DNA of 46,524 nt from Myxococcota bacterium (GCA_018813065.1 JAHJCH010000359.1:1-46524), one strand, 5' to 3'. Shown: positions 1-8,855, counted from the stretch's first letter. A program made the numbers and translations. The notes: generated from the sequence alone by a model not told the origin.

Positions 1-2292
1 CGCCCCCTCCACCGCGCCGCCCAGCCGCGCCTCTGCCTCAGCCAGCCGTCGCCCCCGCCTGGCCTCTGCCAAGCCAAACCCCGCCGCGACCAGCCCCGCC
101 GCCAGCAGCCCGCCGACGGTGATGAGCGCCAACGTGAGGCTCAGCCGCGCTTGAGCGAGGCCCACGCCCAGGAGGACACACAGCGCCACCCAGGGCGGCG
201 TGAGGCCCTCGATCACCAGCCGCTGAAGGGCGTCCACGTCCTCGATGATCTGCGCCAAGGCCGCGCCGCGACGGGGCGGATCGAGGTGGGCGCGCGCGGC
301 GAGCCCCTCAAAGACCCGCGCGCGCAGCCACCCGGTCAAGGCGAAGCTGAGATCGTGGGTGATGAGGCGCTCGGCGTAGCGCAGCGGCCCCCGCAGCGTC
401 CCCAAGGCGCGCACGCCCAGGATCATCATCTGAAGCGCCGCCAGGGGCGGCCCCGCCGCCGCCGTGACGATCAAGGCGCCCGCCACGCCCATGAGGCCGA
501 CGCTGGCGCCGATCGCGCCTGTGCCGAGGAGGAGGGCGGCGCTCAGCGCCAAGGGGTGTTGGAGCAGCCAGGCGCCGATCAAGCGCAGCGCGGGGCCTGG
601 GGCGGGTGGCGCGGGCGGCGCGGGGGGGGTGAAGGCCGCGATGATCGGCGCGGCGAGGTCGGCGATGGCCTCGGGCGGGTCGATGGAGACCAGGCGACCC
701 CGCTCCAGGCGCGCGACGCGGTCGCAGCGCGCGGCGAGCTGAGGATCATGGGTGATGATGAGCGCCGCGCCCTCGGGGCGCAGGCCAGAGATCGCCTCCA
801 AGGTCGCCGCGCGGGCGGCCTCATCGAGGTGCGCGGTGGGCTCATCGAGGACGACATAGGGCGCGCCCCTCAAGATCACCTGGGCCAAGGCCAAGCGGCG
901 CCGCTCACCGCCGCTGAGGCGCGCGCCGCCCGCCCCGATCGAGGCCAAAAGGCCCCCCTCACGCGCGGCGATAAAGCCCCAGGCCCCGGCGGCGCGGGCG
1001 GCGGCCTCCAACCGCGCGTCATCGGCCTCGGGCGCGGCCATGCGCAGCGCCGAGGCGAAGGTCTCACCCAAGATCAACGGCGATTGCGGCGCGTAGCCCA
1101 GCTGCGCGCGCCACGCCAAGGCGTCGATCTCTGCCAAGGGCACCCCGGCGACGGAGATCGCCCCCTCATCGGGGCTCAGCTCGCCCAAGATCAGGCGCGC
1201 GAGGGTGCTCTTACCCGCGCCGCTCGGCCCCCAAATCGCCAACCGCTCCCCTTGATGAATCGTCAATGATATCAAGGACAAAGCTTTATCGCGCAGGGGG
1301 TCTTCGGGGTAACGAACGGACACCGCGTCGAGGCGCAGCGGCCCCACCGGCGCGGCGCGGCCCGGCGGCGGCGTTGGCGGCGTCGCCACCGCCTCCAGGG
1401 CGCTGATCCCGCTCATCCCCGCGTGGAAACGCGCGCCCAAGGCGCGGAGAGGTTGGTAAAGCTCCGGGGTGAAGAGGAGGATCAGCAAGGCGCGCTCCAG
1501 ATCGACCCCGCCGGAGAGCGCGCGCAGCCCGATCTGCACCGCGATGATGGCGGTGGAGAGGGTCGCGATCAGCTCCAAGGCCAGGGCAGAGGCGGCGGCG
1601 AAGCGCAAGACCTCCGAGGCGGCTTGGCGGAGCCGCTCACCCTCGGCCTTGAGGCGCTCGATCTGCTGTGGCGCGGCCCCCAGCAGGACCAAATCCTCCA
1701 AGGCGCCCAGCAGATCGAAGAGGCGACGCCCCATCGCCATCAGCGCCCCCCACGATCGACGGCTGATCTGGGCGGTCTTGCGCCCGATCAGGATCATAAA
1801 CAAGGGCAGGAGCGGCGCGGTCAGGGCCAAGAGCAGGCCCGAGAGCGGATCGAGGATGAGGACACACACGAGGACCAGCGCGGGCGCCAGGGCGGCGAGC
1901 CCCAGCTGCGGCAGGTAGCGCTGAAAATACGGCGCGAGGCCCTCTACGCCTTGGACAAAGGCCGTGGTGGTGGCGGCGACGCCCTCGCCGACGCCGCGCC
2001 GCGCCGATGAGGCCCAAAGCCCAGCCCGCGCGCGCGCCTTGGCCTCATCGGCGAGCCCCGCCGCCAGCCACTCCGCCCCCAGGGCCGCGCCGAGGCGCAG
2101 CGCCAAGAGGCCCGCAGCCCAAGCCCAAGGCGGCCTGTCCAGGAGGGCGGCGACGAGGCACGCCGCCAACCCCAGCTGCGCGGCGTGGGCCAGCAAGCCC
2201 AGCCCCAAGCCCAGGCCATAGCGACGCCAATCCACCAGCCTCAGCAGGCGCGGATCGAGGCTCAGGCCAGCCCCCGAGGGGGGCGGGCTCAA
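1..2292 (-). CDS. cydDC: Fused CydD-CydC thiol/heme ABC exporter (3' end off window)
   Basis: Translating the minus strand gives an uninterrupted 764-residue frame that runs off the left edge. It starts at a TTG overlapping the cydB stop (TATTGA), so it is probably translationally coupled to cydB. The first half is CydD-like: transmembrane helices, a PLFMILIGR segment typical of CydD, then an ATPase with Walker A GPSGAGKST (about residues 355-363), signature LSGGE (459-463) and Walker B VVLDEP (about 480). After a Pro/Ala-rich linker (about 570-585) a second transmembrane domain begins with CydC-like features (GVRALGTLRGPLRYAERL). In E. coli CydD and CydC are separate subunits of a heterodimer that exports cysteine/glutathione (a heme-transport role has also been proposed) and is needed for cytochrome bd assembly. 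Here both halves are on one chain. The second ATPase is not visible. Family assignment is secure; substrate is inferred. Confidence 0.9.
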   Translation of the reverse strand, partial: MSPPPSGAGLSLDPRLLRLVDWRRYGLGLGLGLLAHAAQLGLAACLVAALLDRPPWAWAAGLLALRLGAALGAEWLAAGLADEAKARARAGLWASSARRGVGEGVAATTTAFVQGVEGLAPYFQRYLPQLGLAALAPALVLVCVLILDPLSGLLLALTAPLLPLFMILIGRKTAQISRRSWGALMAMGRRLFDLLGALEDLVLLGAAPQQIERLKAEGERLRQAASEVLRFAAASALALELIATLSTAIIAVQIGLRALSGGVDLERALLILLFTPELYQPLRALGARFHAGMSGISALEAVATPPTPPPGRAAPVGPLRLDAVSVRYPEDPLRDKALSLISLTIHQGERLAIWGPSGAGKSTLARLILGELSPDEGAISVAGVPLAEIDALAWRAQLGYAPQSPLILGETFASALRMAAPEADDARLEAAARAAGAWGFIAAREGGLLASIGAGGARLSGGERRRLALAQVILRGAPYVVLDEPTAHLDEAARAATLEAISGLRPEGAALIITHDPQLAARCDRVARLERGRLVSIDPPEAIADLAAPIIAAFTPPAPPAPPAPGPALRLIGAWLLQHPLALSAALLLGTGAIGASVGLMGVAGALIVTAAAGPPLAALQMMILGVRALGTLRGPLRYAERLITHDLSFALTGWLRARVFEGLAARAHLDPPRRGAALAQIIEDVDALQRLVIEGLTPPWVALCVLLGVGLAQARLSLTLALITVGGLLAAGLVAAGFGLAEARRGRRLAEAEARLGGAVEGA

Positions 2293-3299
2293 TACTCCAG
2301 CTCGCTGTCGGCGGTGAGGCGCTGGCGGAAGACCCAGTAGGTCCAGCTCTGATAGACCAGCACCACGGGCACCAAGACCAAGGCCACCCAGCTCATCACC
2401 GTCAGGGTGTGGGCGGAGGCGGCGGCGTTGTAGATGTCAAGGTGATGGGCGGGGCTGATCGTGGAGGGCAGGGCGAGGGGGAAGAGGCTGGCGAAGAAGG
2501 CGGCGGTGGCGGCGACGATCGTGAGCGCCGTGAGGATAAACGCCCAGCCGTCGCGGGCGCGCTTGATCGCCACGCCGACGCCCGCCAAGGCCAGCAGCGC
2601 GCCGCCGCTGAGCCCCCAGGCCAGCCCAGCCAAGGCCCGCGCGGGCACCTGGAAGTAGGCCGAGATGGCGTAGCTGAGCGCGGCGGCCAGGGCGAAGGGC
2701 CACAGGCGCCAGGCGAGGGCGCGCGCCCGCGTCGAGAGCGCGCCGCCGAGCTTGAGCCCCAAGAAGAGCGCGCCGTGGAGGGCGAAGACCAGCGTCGCCG
2801 TCACCACGCCGAGCAGGGCGAAGGGATCAAGCAAGGGCAGGAGCGCCGTGGTGGGGTGACCCGCCGCGTCGAGCGGCAGCCCGCGCGCCCAGCTGGAAAC
2901 GGCCACGCCCCAGAGGATCGCTGGCACAAGGCTGCCGAAGAAGATCGCCCTATCCCAGAGGCCACGCCAGCGCGGATCAGGGTGCTTGCTGCGAAACTCA
3001 AAGGACACACCTCGGGCGATGAGGGCCAAGAGCAGCAGCGTGAGGGGGATGTAGAGCCCGCTGAAGAGGGCGGCGTACCAGCGCGGGAAGGCGGCGAACA
3101 GCGCCCCGCCCGCCGTGACCATCCAGACCTCGTTGCCGTCCCAGACCGGCCCGATCGTGTTGATCACCGCCCGCCGCGCGCGATCTTCACGGCTCATAAA
3201 GGGCAGGAGCATGCCCACGCCGTAGTCAAAGCCCTCTAAAAAGAAGAAGCCCGTGAAGAGGACCGCGATGAGGATGAACCAAAGGAGGTTGAGATCCAT
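2289..3299 (-). CDS. cydB: Cytochrome bd quinol oxidase subunit II
   Basis: 336-residue multi-spanning inner-membrane protein matching CydB/AppX throughout. It starts with the characteristic N-terminal helix containing FFFLEGFDYGVGML, followed by the IGPVWDGNEVWMV region that is highly conserved in subunit II, and has about eight hydrophobic segments. CydB pairs with CydA to form the bd oxidase, which oxidises quinol and reduces O2 to water without pumping protons; subunit II holds no b-type heme ligands of its own in the classical enzyme. The ATG overlaps the cydA stop by one base (TAATGG), and the gene ends in the TTG start of the fused exporter, so cydA-cydB-cydDC is one operon. The length is slightly shorter than the E. 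coli protein (about 379 residues), normal for the family. Confidence 0.96.
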   Translation of the reverse strand: MDLNLLWFILIAVLFTGFFFLEGFDYGVGMLLPFMSREDRARRAVINTIGPVWDGNEVWMVTAGGALFAAFPRWYAALFSGLYIPLTLLLLALIARGVSFEFRSKHPDPRWRGLWDRAIFFGSLVPAILWGVAVSSWARGLPLDAAGHPTTALLPLLDPFALLGVVTATLVFALHGALFLGLKLGGALSTRARALAWRLWPFALAAALSYAISAYFQVPARALAGLAWGLSGGALLALAGVGVAIKRARDGWAFILTALTIVAATAAFFASLFPLALPSTISPAHHLDIYNAAASAHTLTVMSWVALVLVPVVLVYQSWTYWVFRQRLTADSELEY

Positions 3300-4660
3300 T
3301 ATGACGCCCCCTCGGCGGGCTGATGCTCACCCTCTGGCCCTTTTTTGATGAAGCGCAGCATAAGAAAGACCTCGGCGGCGGAAACAAGCATAAAGATTAA
3401 GGTAAATGAGATGATCGAGAAGAGGATTTGACCGGAAGTGACATAAGGTGAGATGGCGTCCTCTGTCTTGAGCAGCTCAAAGACAACCCAAGGTTGGCGT
3501 CCAACCTCGGTGAGTATCCAGCCTGTCGTGTTGGCGAGGAAAGGTAGGCCAATCGCCCAGGGAAGCGCACGCATCAAGAGCGACCAACGCAGCGCGCGGC
3601 GTGTGCGCCCCCAAGCCACCGCCCAGATTGACAATATAAGCATAAGTATCCCCGCTCCGACCATGGCACGGAAGCTCCAATAGGCCGTAAAGACCGATGG
3701 GACATAGTCTCCAGGCCCAAAGCGCGCCTCGTAGTCTGCTTTAAGGTTCTTAATGCCCTTGACTTTGCCGTCAAAACGGTCATGTGCCATAAAACTAAGG
3801 ACATACGGCATATGAATCGCCCATACATCCTTGAGTTGCTCCTCATCACCCCAGGTGAAGAGGGATAAGCCCGCTGGATCTGCGTCCTCCCAGAGCGCCT
3901 CCGCCGCCGCCATCTTCATCGGCTGGCATTGGATCATGTGTTGGCCTTGGATATGGCCAAGGAAGGTCACGAGCAGGGCGCTGATCAACGCGATGGGGGC
4001 GGCGATACGGAAAGAGCGCCGAAATACCTCATCTTGCTGTTTTTTGCGCAGATGCCACGCGGAGATTCCCAGGATAAAGAAGGCGGCGGTCAGCCAGGCC
4101 CCTGTCACGACGTGGGGGAACTGTGTCGCTAAGTGCGGGTTCGTAATCAGCGCCCAAAAGTCATTCATCTGCACACGGCCATCGACGATCTGGTAGCCAA
4201 CAGGCTGGTGCATAAAGGAGCTGGCGACGAGAATCCAAAAAGCTGAGAGGTTGGAGCCGATGGCGACGATCCAGGCGACCGCCGCGTGCGCCTTGGGCGA
4301 GAGCCTGTCCCAGCCAAAGATCCACAGCCCCATAAAGATCGACTCAAGGTAGAAGGCCAAGAGCGCCTCGATCGCCAAGGGCGCGCCGAAGATGTCGCCC
4401 ATAAAGGTCGAGTACTGCGCCCAGTTCATCCCGAACTGGAACTCTTGGATAAGCCCCGTGACCACACCCACCGCGAAGTTAAGCAAAAAGAGCTTGCCCC
4501 AGAAGCGGGCCATGCGCCGGTAGACCTCATCGCCCGTTCGCGCGTACATCGTCTCGATCAGGGCGATGAAGACCGAGAGGCCCAGCGTGAGAGGCACGAA
4601 GAGGAAGTGATAGACCGTGGTGATCGTGAACTGGAGTCGGGCGAGGGTGACTGGATCCAT
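3299..4660 (-). CDS. cydA: Cytochrome bd quinol oxidase subunit I
   Basis: 453-residue membrane protein with CydA hallmarks: the N-terminal TVYHFLFVPLTLG helix carrying the His that ligates heme b595/d, the TQFPHVVTGAW helix with the heme b558 His, the GQHMIQCQPMKMAAAEA start of the quinol-binding Q-loop, a WSFRAMVGAG helix with the b558 Met, and the GRQPW motif. At 453 residues against about 522 in E. coli it is of the short Q-loop type. The ATG is preceded by GGGAG about six bases upstream. The bd oxidase has very high O2 affinity and supports respiration at low O2 or under sulfide, NO or oxidative stress. First gene of the cyd operon; the 3' half of the coding region is somewhat less GC-rich than its neighbours. 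Confidence 0.97.
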   Translation of the reverse strand: MDPVTLARLQFTITTVYHFLFVPLTLGLSVFIALIETMYARTGDEVYRRMARFWGKLFLLNFAVGVVTGLIQEFQFGMNWAQYSTFMGDIFGAPLAIEALLAFYLESIFMGLWIFGWDRLSPKAHAAVAWIVAIGSNLSAFWILVASSFMHQPVGYQIVDGRVQMNDFWALITNPHLATQFPHVVTGAWLTAAFFILGISAWHLRKKQQDEVFRRSFRIAAPIALISALLVTFLGHIQGQHMIQCQPMKMAAAEALWEDADPAGLSLFTWGDEEQLKDVWAIHMPYVLSFMAHDRFDGKVKGIKNLKADYEARFGPGDYVPSVFTAYWSFRAMVGAGILMLILSIWAVAWGRTRRALRWSLLMRALPWAIGLPFLANTTGWILTEVGRQPWVVFELLKTEDAISPYVTSGQILFSIISFTLIFMLVSAAEVFLMLRFIKKGPEGEHQPAEGAS

Positions 4661-4783
4661 GATGTCTCCCGCAAGGTAAGGTGAGAGACATTAGGGCACG
4701 GCGGAGAAAAATCAAGCGCTTTGATAATGCCGATAAAGCCTATAAAATCAAGGTGATAAGGTTGATTTAAGGCGGCGCGTCGC
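4661..4783 (-). promoter_or_regulatory. Candidate cyd operon promoter region
   Basis: This 123-base AT-rich gap separates the cydA start from the end of the VWA-FHA gene upstream. On the minus strand a TTGATT (4746-4751) lies 16 bases before CATTAT (4724-4729), a plausible -35/-10 pair. Positions 4711-4725 hold an inverted repeat with arms ATCAA and TTGAT around GCGCT, overlapping the -10 side, which could be an operator. The arm order is opposite to an FNR site (TTGAT-N4-ATCAA), so an FNR assignment is not supported. No clear terminator for the upstream gene is seen. Confidence 0.3.
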
Positions 4784-6271
4784 CTATTTCTTGAGCCTAA
4801 ACTCCAGCTCGACGCCGCCGATCCCCACCCGATCGCCGTCCTTGAGGAACAGCTTGGAGATGCGCTGGCCGTTGACCAGCACGCCGTTGGTGCTGCCGAA
4901 GTCGGCCAATTCAAAGCGCTGATCTTTGACCTTGATCCCCGCGTGGTGCTTGGAGACGGAGGGATCGTCGATGACGATGCTGTTGCCCTCAGCCTTGCCG
5001 ATGTTGGTGAGGCTGTCGCGGATAAAGAAGGTGTGGCCGTTGAGCGCGCCTGAGGAGGCGACGATCAGCTTGCCCAAGTGCGGCAGGGCCTCGCAGTACT
5101 GGCAGACCTTCCAGGCCAACGGAATCTGGTTGTTGCAGCCCCCGCAGTGGCGCGTCTCAGGGCCGAGGTCTTGGATCACCTCAGGCTCGCGGCGGCTGGC
5201 GCGGATGATAAGGCGGATGATGAAGATCAGGAGCAAGAGCCCCAAGGCCGCCCCGCCGCCAATCGCTAGATATTTGAGCAGGTGGCTCTCCTGCTCAGGC
5301 ACATAGCGGATCACCGCGTTGGAGGTGAAGTCCTGGCCGCTCTGGGTCACCTTGAGCTTGAAGGCGGTGTCCTTGCTCTCCTCAAAGTCCGTGCTCTTGA
5401 GCGTGATGACGTGCTGACCGAGCAGCTCCTCGGCGACATGATCGACGTAGAGCGCCAGCTTGGCGCCGTGGGTGGCCTCTCGGTACGTCCCCCCCGTGTA
5501 GCTGGAGATCTTCTTGAGCTGTTTAAGCTCCTCATCGCCGTCGATGGCGTTGCCCACCACGTTGATGCGCACGTTGCGGCGCTTGGCCTCACGCTGGATC
5601 GTCTGGATGCGATCCTTGGCCCGCGCGGGATCGTCGGCGGTCTCGTCGTAGCCATCAGAGATGATCAGGAGGGCGCGGTTGGGGCTGATGGCGTCGAAGC
5701 CCGTGGGGAAGAGGTTGAGGCCCTTCTCCACCGACTCAAAGAGCTGCACAGTCACGCCGCCGACCTTGCGCTCAGTCAACCAGCCCACGGCCTCGTTATG
5801 CGCCGGGTTGAGGCTGCCGCTCGTCTCTACGCTGGAGCCGTAGATGATCACCGCTGAGTTGTCCTGGGCGCGCAGCCGGTTGAGCATCCGCGTCACCCCC
5901 TTGCGGCTCTGCTCAAAGGGCTCACCCTCCACCGCTTGATAGGCGGCGAGGACCACCACCAAGGAGATCCCCTTGGGGCTCTCCGTCAGCTGCTTGACCT
6001 CTACGGCGCCGTCCACAGGCTCGCCGTCAAAGGTGACGGTCCAGTCCTTGGGGTTGGTGGCCGTCTGAGGCTTGTAGTGGCGGTTGAGGAAGCTGGCGTA
6101 GAAGGTGAAGTCGCCCTTGGCGGCGCCCTCTACGTCCACCGCGTCGAGCCGCAGCGCGGTGGTGCCTTGCTGGATCACCTCCGCCGTGGCGGGGCGCCCA
6201 AGAGAGGTAAATGTAAGAAATATAAGGAATAAGCGGGCGGATGCCCCGCGCGCCGTAGGCAGACGCCTCAT
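4784..6271 (-). CDS. Membrane VWA-like protein with zinc ribbon and C-terminal FHA domain
   Basis: 495 residues. A signal peptide (about 1-30, ending near RPATA) is followed by an extracytoplasmic von Willebrand A-like domain (about 90-290), one transmembrane helix (about 333-355), a cytoplasmic zinc-ribbon-like motif (CGGC and CQYC) and a C-terminal FHA domain (about 400-490) with the conserved SKHHA and DFGSTNG motifs that contact phosphothreonine peptides. The VWA domain keeps the hydrophobic strand and a downstream SDG, but the metal-site DxSxS is replaced by an Ala/Tyr/Gln stretch after VVVL, so metal-dependent ligand binding is doubtful. The topology implies a sensor or scaffold linking a periplasmic event to a phospho-signal in the cytoplasm. 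Likely co-transcribed with the FHA gene 30 bases upstream, and lying directly behind the T2SS operon. The exact role is unknown. Confidence 0.85.
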   Translation of the reverse strand: MRRLPTARGASARLFLIFLTFTSLGRPATAEVIQQGTTALRLDAVDVEGAAKGDFTFYASFLNRHYKPQTATNPKDWTVTFDGEPVDGAVEVKQLTESPKGISLVVVLAAYQAVEGEPFEQSRKGVTRMLNRLRAQDNSAVIIYGSSVETSGSLNPAHNEAVGWLTERKVGGVTVQLFESVEKGLNLFPTGFDAISPNRALLIISDGYDETADDPARAKDRIQTIQREAKRRNVRINVVGNAIDGDEELKQLKKISSYTGGTYREATHGAKLALYVDHVAEELLGQHVITLKSTDFEESKDTAFKLKVTQSGQDFTSNAVIRYVPEQESHLLKYLAIGGGAALGLLLLIFIIRLIIRASRREPEVIQDLGPETRHCGGCNNQIPLAWKVCQYCEALPHLGKLIVASSGALNGHTFFIRDSLTNIGKAEGNSIVIDDPSVSKHHAGIKVKDQRFELADFGSTNGVLVNGQRISKLFLKDGDRVGIGGVELEFRLKK

Positions 6272-6301
6272 TTGGCTCCCTCAGCTCTGAGCGTGGTGTG
6301 T

Positions 6302-7024
6302 TTAGTAGAGCGCCTTAAAGCGCAGCTCCGTGCGCCCAAGCCGCACAGAGTCATTGTCGATGATCAGCTCTTTATCGGTCACGCGCGTCTCATTGAGGAA
6401 GCTGCCGTTGGTCGAGCCATGATCAATAAAGGTATAGGATTTAACCTTGCCGTCCGGGTCAACGCGGATCGTCGCGTGCTTGGAGGAGAGGTATTCATCG
6501 GTGATCACGATGTCATTGTTCGCCGCCGCGCCGATGGTGTTATTGCCCTCGTAGAGCCGAAAGTCAGTCCCCATCTGCGCGCCGTTCATGATCACCAACC
6601 AGCCGACGACCATCTTCTTGGGCGCCTCGAAGTCATCGAGGTTGATCGCCATGGTCTTATTGGGCGCGCCTGGCGCTGGCGCGACGCCGCCCGGCAGGTT
6701 CGGCGGCGGCGGCTGGCCCGCCTGCTGCGCTTGGAGATCCGTGCCGCAGTAGGGGCAGACACCCCAGCTGGGATCAACCTCAGCCTGGCAGCTCGGGCAT
6801 CCGCCTCCGCCGCCTTGCGTCTGCCCCTCATCACCAAAAGGCCACCAGCTCATCTTCTTTTTCTTGGCTTGAGGTGTCGCGCCCGCCTTCTTCCCCAGGT
6901 TGGGGTTCAGCGCGCGATCCATCGCGCCTTGGGCCTTGGCCTCAACGCCCATGCGCACGTTGTAGACCGGCTGCATGACCTTGGCTTCGATTCTCCCCTT
7001 AAGGACATCTCGTGGATCGCGCAT
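6302..7024 (-). CDS. Zinc-ribbon and FHA domain protein
   Basis: 240 residues, no signal peptide, so cytoplasmic. An N-terminal basic region is followed by a zinc ribbon (CPSC...CPYCG, about residues 77-97), a Pro/Gly-rich linker and a C-terminal FHA domain (about 145-240) with SSKHA and DHGSTNG. FHA domains bind phosphothreonine peptides, usually as partners or substrates of Ser/Thr kinases; no kinase is in this window. I chose ATG at 7024 rather than the TTG one codon upstream because of spacing to GGTGGTG. The zinc-ribbon-then-FHA order is the same as in the C-terminus of the next gene downstream, suggesting the two arose by duplication or act together. It follows gspN by a gap holding tandem repeats. 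Confidence 0.87.
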   Translation of the reverse strand: MRDPRDVLKGRIEAKVMQPVYNVRMGVEAKAQGAMDRALNPNLGKKAGATPQAKKKKMSWWPFGDEGQTQGGGGGCPSCQAEVDPSWGVCPYCGTDLQAQQAGQPPPPNLPGGVAPAPGAPNKTMAINLDDFEAPKKMVVGWLVIMNGAQMGTDFRLYEGNNTIGAAANNDIVITDEYLSSKHATIRVDPDGKVKSYTFIDHGSTNGSFLNETRVTDKELIIDNDSVRLGRTELRFKALY

Positions 7025-7130
7025 CAAGACACCACCGTGAGAGGCTTAATGTGTACGCGCTTAGGATGCCACGACGCGCCGCGTCTCTCAACGGTTGTGC
7101 TCATCAGGCATGGCGCCGCGCGCTGTCATT

Positions 7131-7209
7131 CGATCTCCACTGTCACTCGATCTCGGCCGTCACTCGATCTCGGCCGTCACTCGATCTCGGCCGTCACTCG
7201 ATCTCGGCC
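7131..7209. repeat. 17-bp tandem repeat across the gspN stop codon
   Basis: About 4.7 copies of the unit CGATCTCGGCCGTCACT: three exact copies at 7148-7198, a diverged copy at 7131-7147 and a partial copy at 7199-7209. The unit contains the complement of the gspN stop codon and its last codons (Glu-Ile-Glu-stop), so the duplicated units lie just after the real stop. Since 17 is not a multiple of 3, each copy shifts frame. Confidence 0.9.
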
Positions 7210-8855
7210 CCTTCCTCACCCTCGGCGCCGCCCGCGCCGCCCGCGCCGCCCGCGGCCTCCTCGCCCTCAACGGCCTCCTCGCCCTCGGCCTCATCGCCCT
7301 CGGCCTCATCGCCCTCGGCCTCATCGCCCTCAGCCTCATCGCCCTCAGCCTCATCGCCCTCGGCCTCATCGCCCTCGGCCTCATCGCCCTCGGCCTCATC
7401 GGCGGGCGCCCCCGCTTTACCCTTGACCGTGGGCTTCTTGGTGACGCGCTTCTCACGCCGCTTGATCAGATCCGTCTTGGCTTGCTTGCGGCGGCTCGCC
7501 GCGAGATCTCGGGCGTTCTGGCGTGGGTTGGCGGCGCCTTTGCTCACCGCAGCGGCGGGCGCCTTGGCGGGGGCGGTTCGCTTCACCTTCTTCGCCGCCC
7601 TCGGCGCCTGCTTGTAGGGGCTGATCTTCTTCGGCGTCATCTTGGGCTGCTTCAGCGAGCCCTTGACCTCGAAGCCCGTAAAGCCCTGGGAGTCCGTGCC
7701 GCGCCGGATGTAGTCCATGCGCGTCATCAAGGTCTTCAGGCTGTGCTCTTTGAGGAAGGGCTCTGAGAAGCGAAAGCGGATGTGCGCGCGCGGGTTCCAA
7801 CGCTCAAGCTTTTGATTAAGCTCGATGCGCCCCGTTAGCTCGCCCTCTAGATCCTTCCCCTTGAACGTAAATTCCTCAAACTGCGCGCGGCGCTTATCAA
7901 AGCGCACCGCGCCGCTCAGCGCGCCAAAGCGCGCTTTAGGCAGGTCAAAGGTCTTAAAAGCGCCGAACTTATCGCTCTCGATCTTGCCCGGCCCGACGCT
8001 GCCGTCGCTGATGGCCAGGCGCGTCTCCCCGCCGATGTCCGCCAGCTGCGCCTCGCCCTTGTCGTTGAGGGGGATCGTCAGGCGCGTCTCGCCGCTCAGC
8101 GCGCCCGCGAGGGGCACGCCCAGCGCCTGCGTGAGAAAGGACAGCTGGCTGAGATCCAAGTCCGACCACTTGCCCTCAACCTCCCAGGCCTCTCGGCCTT
8201 GGCTGAGCGAGGCGCTGATCTGCCCGCCGAGGATCGCCGCGTCGAGGTCACCTGAGAGGCGGCCCTTGATCAGCTCGAAGGGGGAGAGGCTGACCTTGAG
8301 GTGCTCGACGAAGACGGGCTGAGGGCCTCGGGGGATCGGCGGCGGCTCATCGACGACCACCGCGCTCTTGCTGGCGCCCTTGGCCGCGCCCTTGGCCACG
8401 CCGTTGGCCGCGCCGTTGCTGGCGCCCTTGGCCGCGTCGTCGCTGGCGCCCTTGGCGACCTCCACGTCCTTCTTCTTCTTCTTGCCCTTCTTGCCCTTCG
8501 AGCCCGCCTCAGGGGCCTCGGCGCCCGCCTTGGCCGCCTCCGCCTTCTGCTTGGCCTCCGCCTCCTTGCGGGCCTTCCAAGCCGCGCGGGCCTCACGCGC
8601 GACGCGGATCTCGGCCATCTCCTCCGGCGTGGGGCGCGGCGTCAGGGTTACGCCCTCGACGGAGAAGCCCGACAGCCCGCTGATGGAGAGATCGGTGATG
8701 GTCAAGTCCGCGCCGTACTCATCCGCCGCCTTACGCACGAGGTAGCCCTCGATGGCCTCCGTCGGCAGCGTGAGGTAGAAGAACAGCGCGAAGCTCAAGA
8801 GGAAGAAGACGGTATAGCCGAGGTACTTTAAGGCGCCACGCGCGAACCCCTTCAT
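7194..8855 (-). CDS. gspN: Type II secretion system protein GspN, with long low-complexity inserts
   Basis: 553 residues. An N-terminal transmembrane helix (about 10-30) is followed by an AsmA-like periplasmic region (TDLSISGLSGFSVEGVTL and later LSGETRLTIPL) as in the GspN of delta-type T2SS operons. Between about residues 88 and 180 there is a Lys/Ala-rich insert with KGA repeats, and the C-terminus has a Lys/Arg-rich stretch followed by eight tandem DEAEG units and a Gly/Ala/Glu tail. It is much longer than typical GspN (about 250-320). GspN is an accessory inner-membrane component of the secretion machine; its exact role is not settled. It overlaps gspM by four bases (ATGA) and ends the T2SS operon. 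The core family call is good; the role of the charged extensions is unknown. Confidence 0.8.
   Translation of the reverse strand: MKGFARGALKYLGYTVFFLLSFALFFYLTLPTEAIEGYLVRKAADEYGADLTITDLSISGLSGFSVEGVTLTPRPTPEEMAEIRVAREARAAWKARKEAEAKQKAEAAKAGAEAPEAGSKGKKGKKKKKDVEVAKGASDDAAKGASNGAANGVAKGAAKGASKSAVVVDEPPPIPRGPQPVFVEHLKVSLSPFELIKGRLSGDLDAAILGGQISASLSQGREAWEVEGKWSDLDLSQLSFLTQALGVPLAGALSGETRLTIPLNDKGEAQLADIGGETRLAISDGSVGPGKIESDKFGAFKTFDLPKARFGALSGAVRFDKRRAQFEEFTFKGKDLEGELTGRIELNQKLERWNPRAHIRFRFSEPFLKEHSLKTLMTRMDYIRRGTDSQGFTGFEVKGSLKQPKMTPKKISPYKQAPRAAKKVKRTAPAKAPAAAVSKGAANPRQNARDLAASRRKQAKTDLIKRREKRVTKKPTVKGKAGAPADEAEGDEAEGDEAEGDEAEGDEAEGDEAEGDEAEGDEAEGEEAVEGEEAAGGAGGAGGAEGEEGAEIE
7281..7400. repeat. 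Eight 15-bp in-frame tandem repeats in gspN
   Basis: Eight consecutive units of GCCCTCGGCCTCATC (plus strand), two of them with one change (CAGCC for CGGCC). On the minus strand they encode eight Asp-Glu-Ala-Glu-Gly pentapeptides. Copy-number change would keep the frame and alter only tail length. Confidence 0.95.

Noticed and set aside
151..1269. Long plus-strand frame of 372 codons
   Set aside because: It is the antisense of the CydDC gene; the product is Arg/Gly/Ala-rich without any motif, while the minus strand encodes clear ABC transporter motifs.
2007..3239. Plus-strand frame of 410 codons
   Set aside because: Antisense shadow of cydB and the CydDC start, Arg/Gly/Pro-rich and without domains.
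4711..4725. FNR site upstream of cydA
   Set aside because: The half-sites are in the order ATCAA-N5-TTGAT, the reverse of the FNR consensus, and the spacing is wrong.
7281..7400. CRISPR-like appearance of regular repeats
   Set aside because: Units are contiguous 15-mers with no spacers and encode a repeated pentapeptide.
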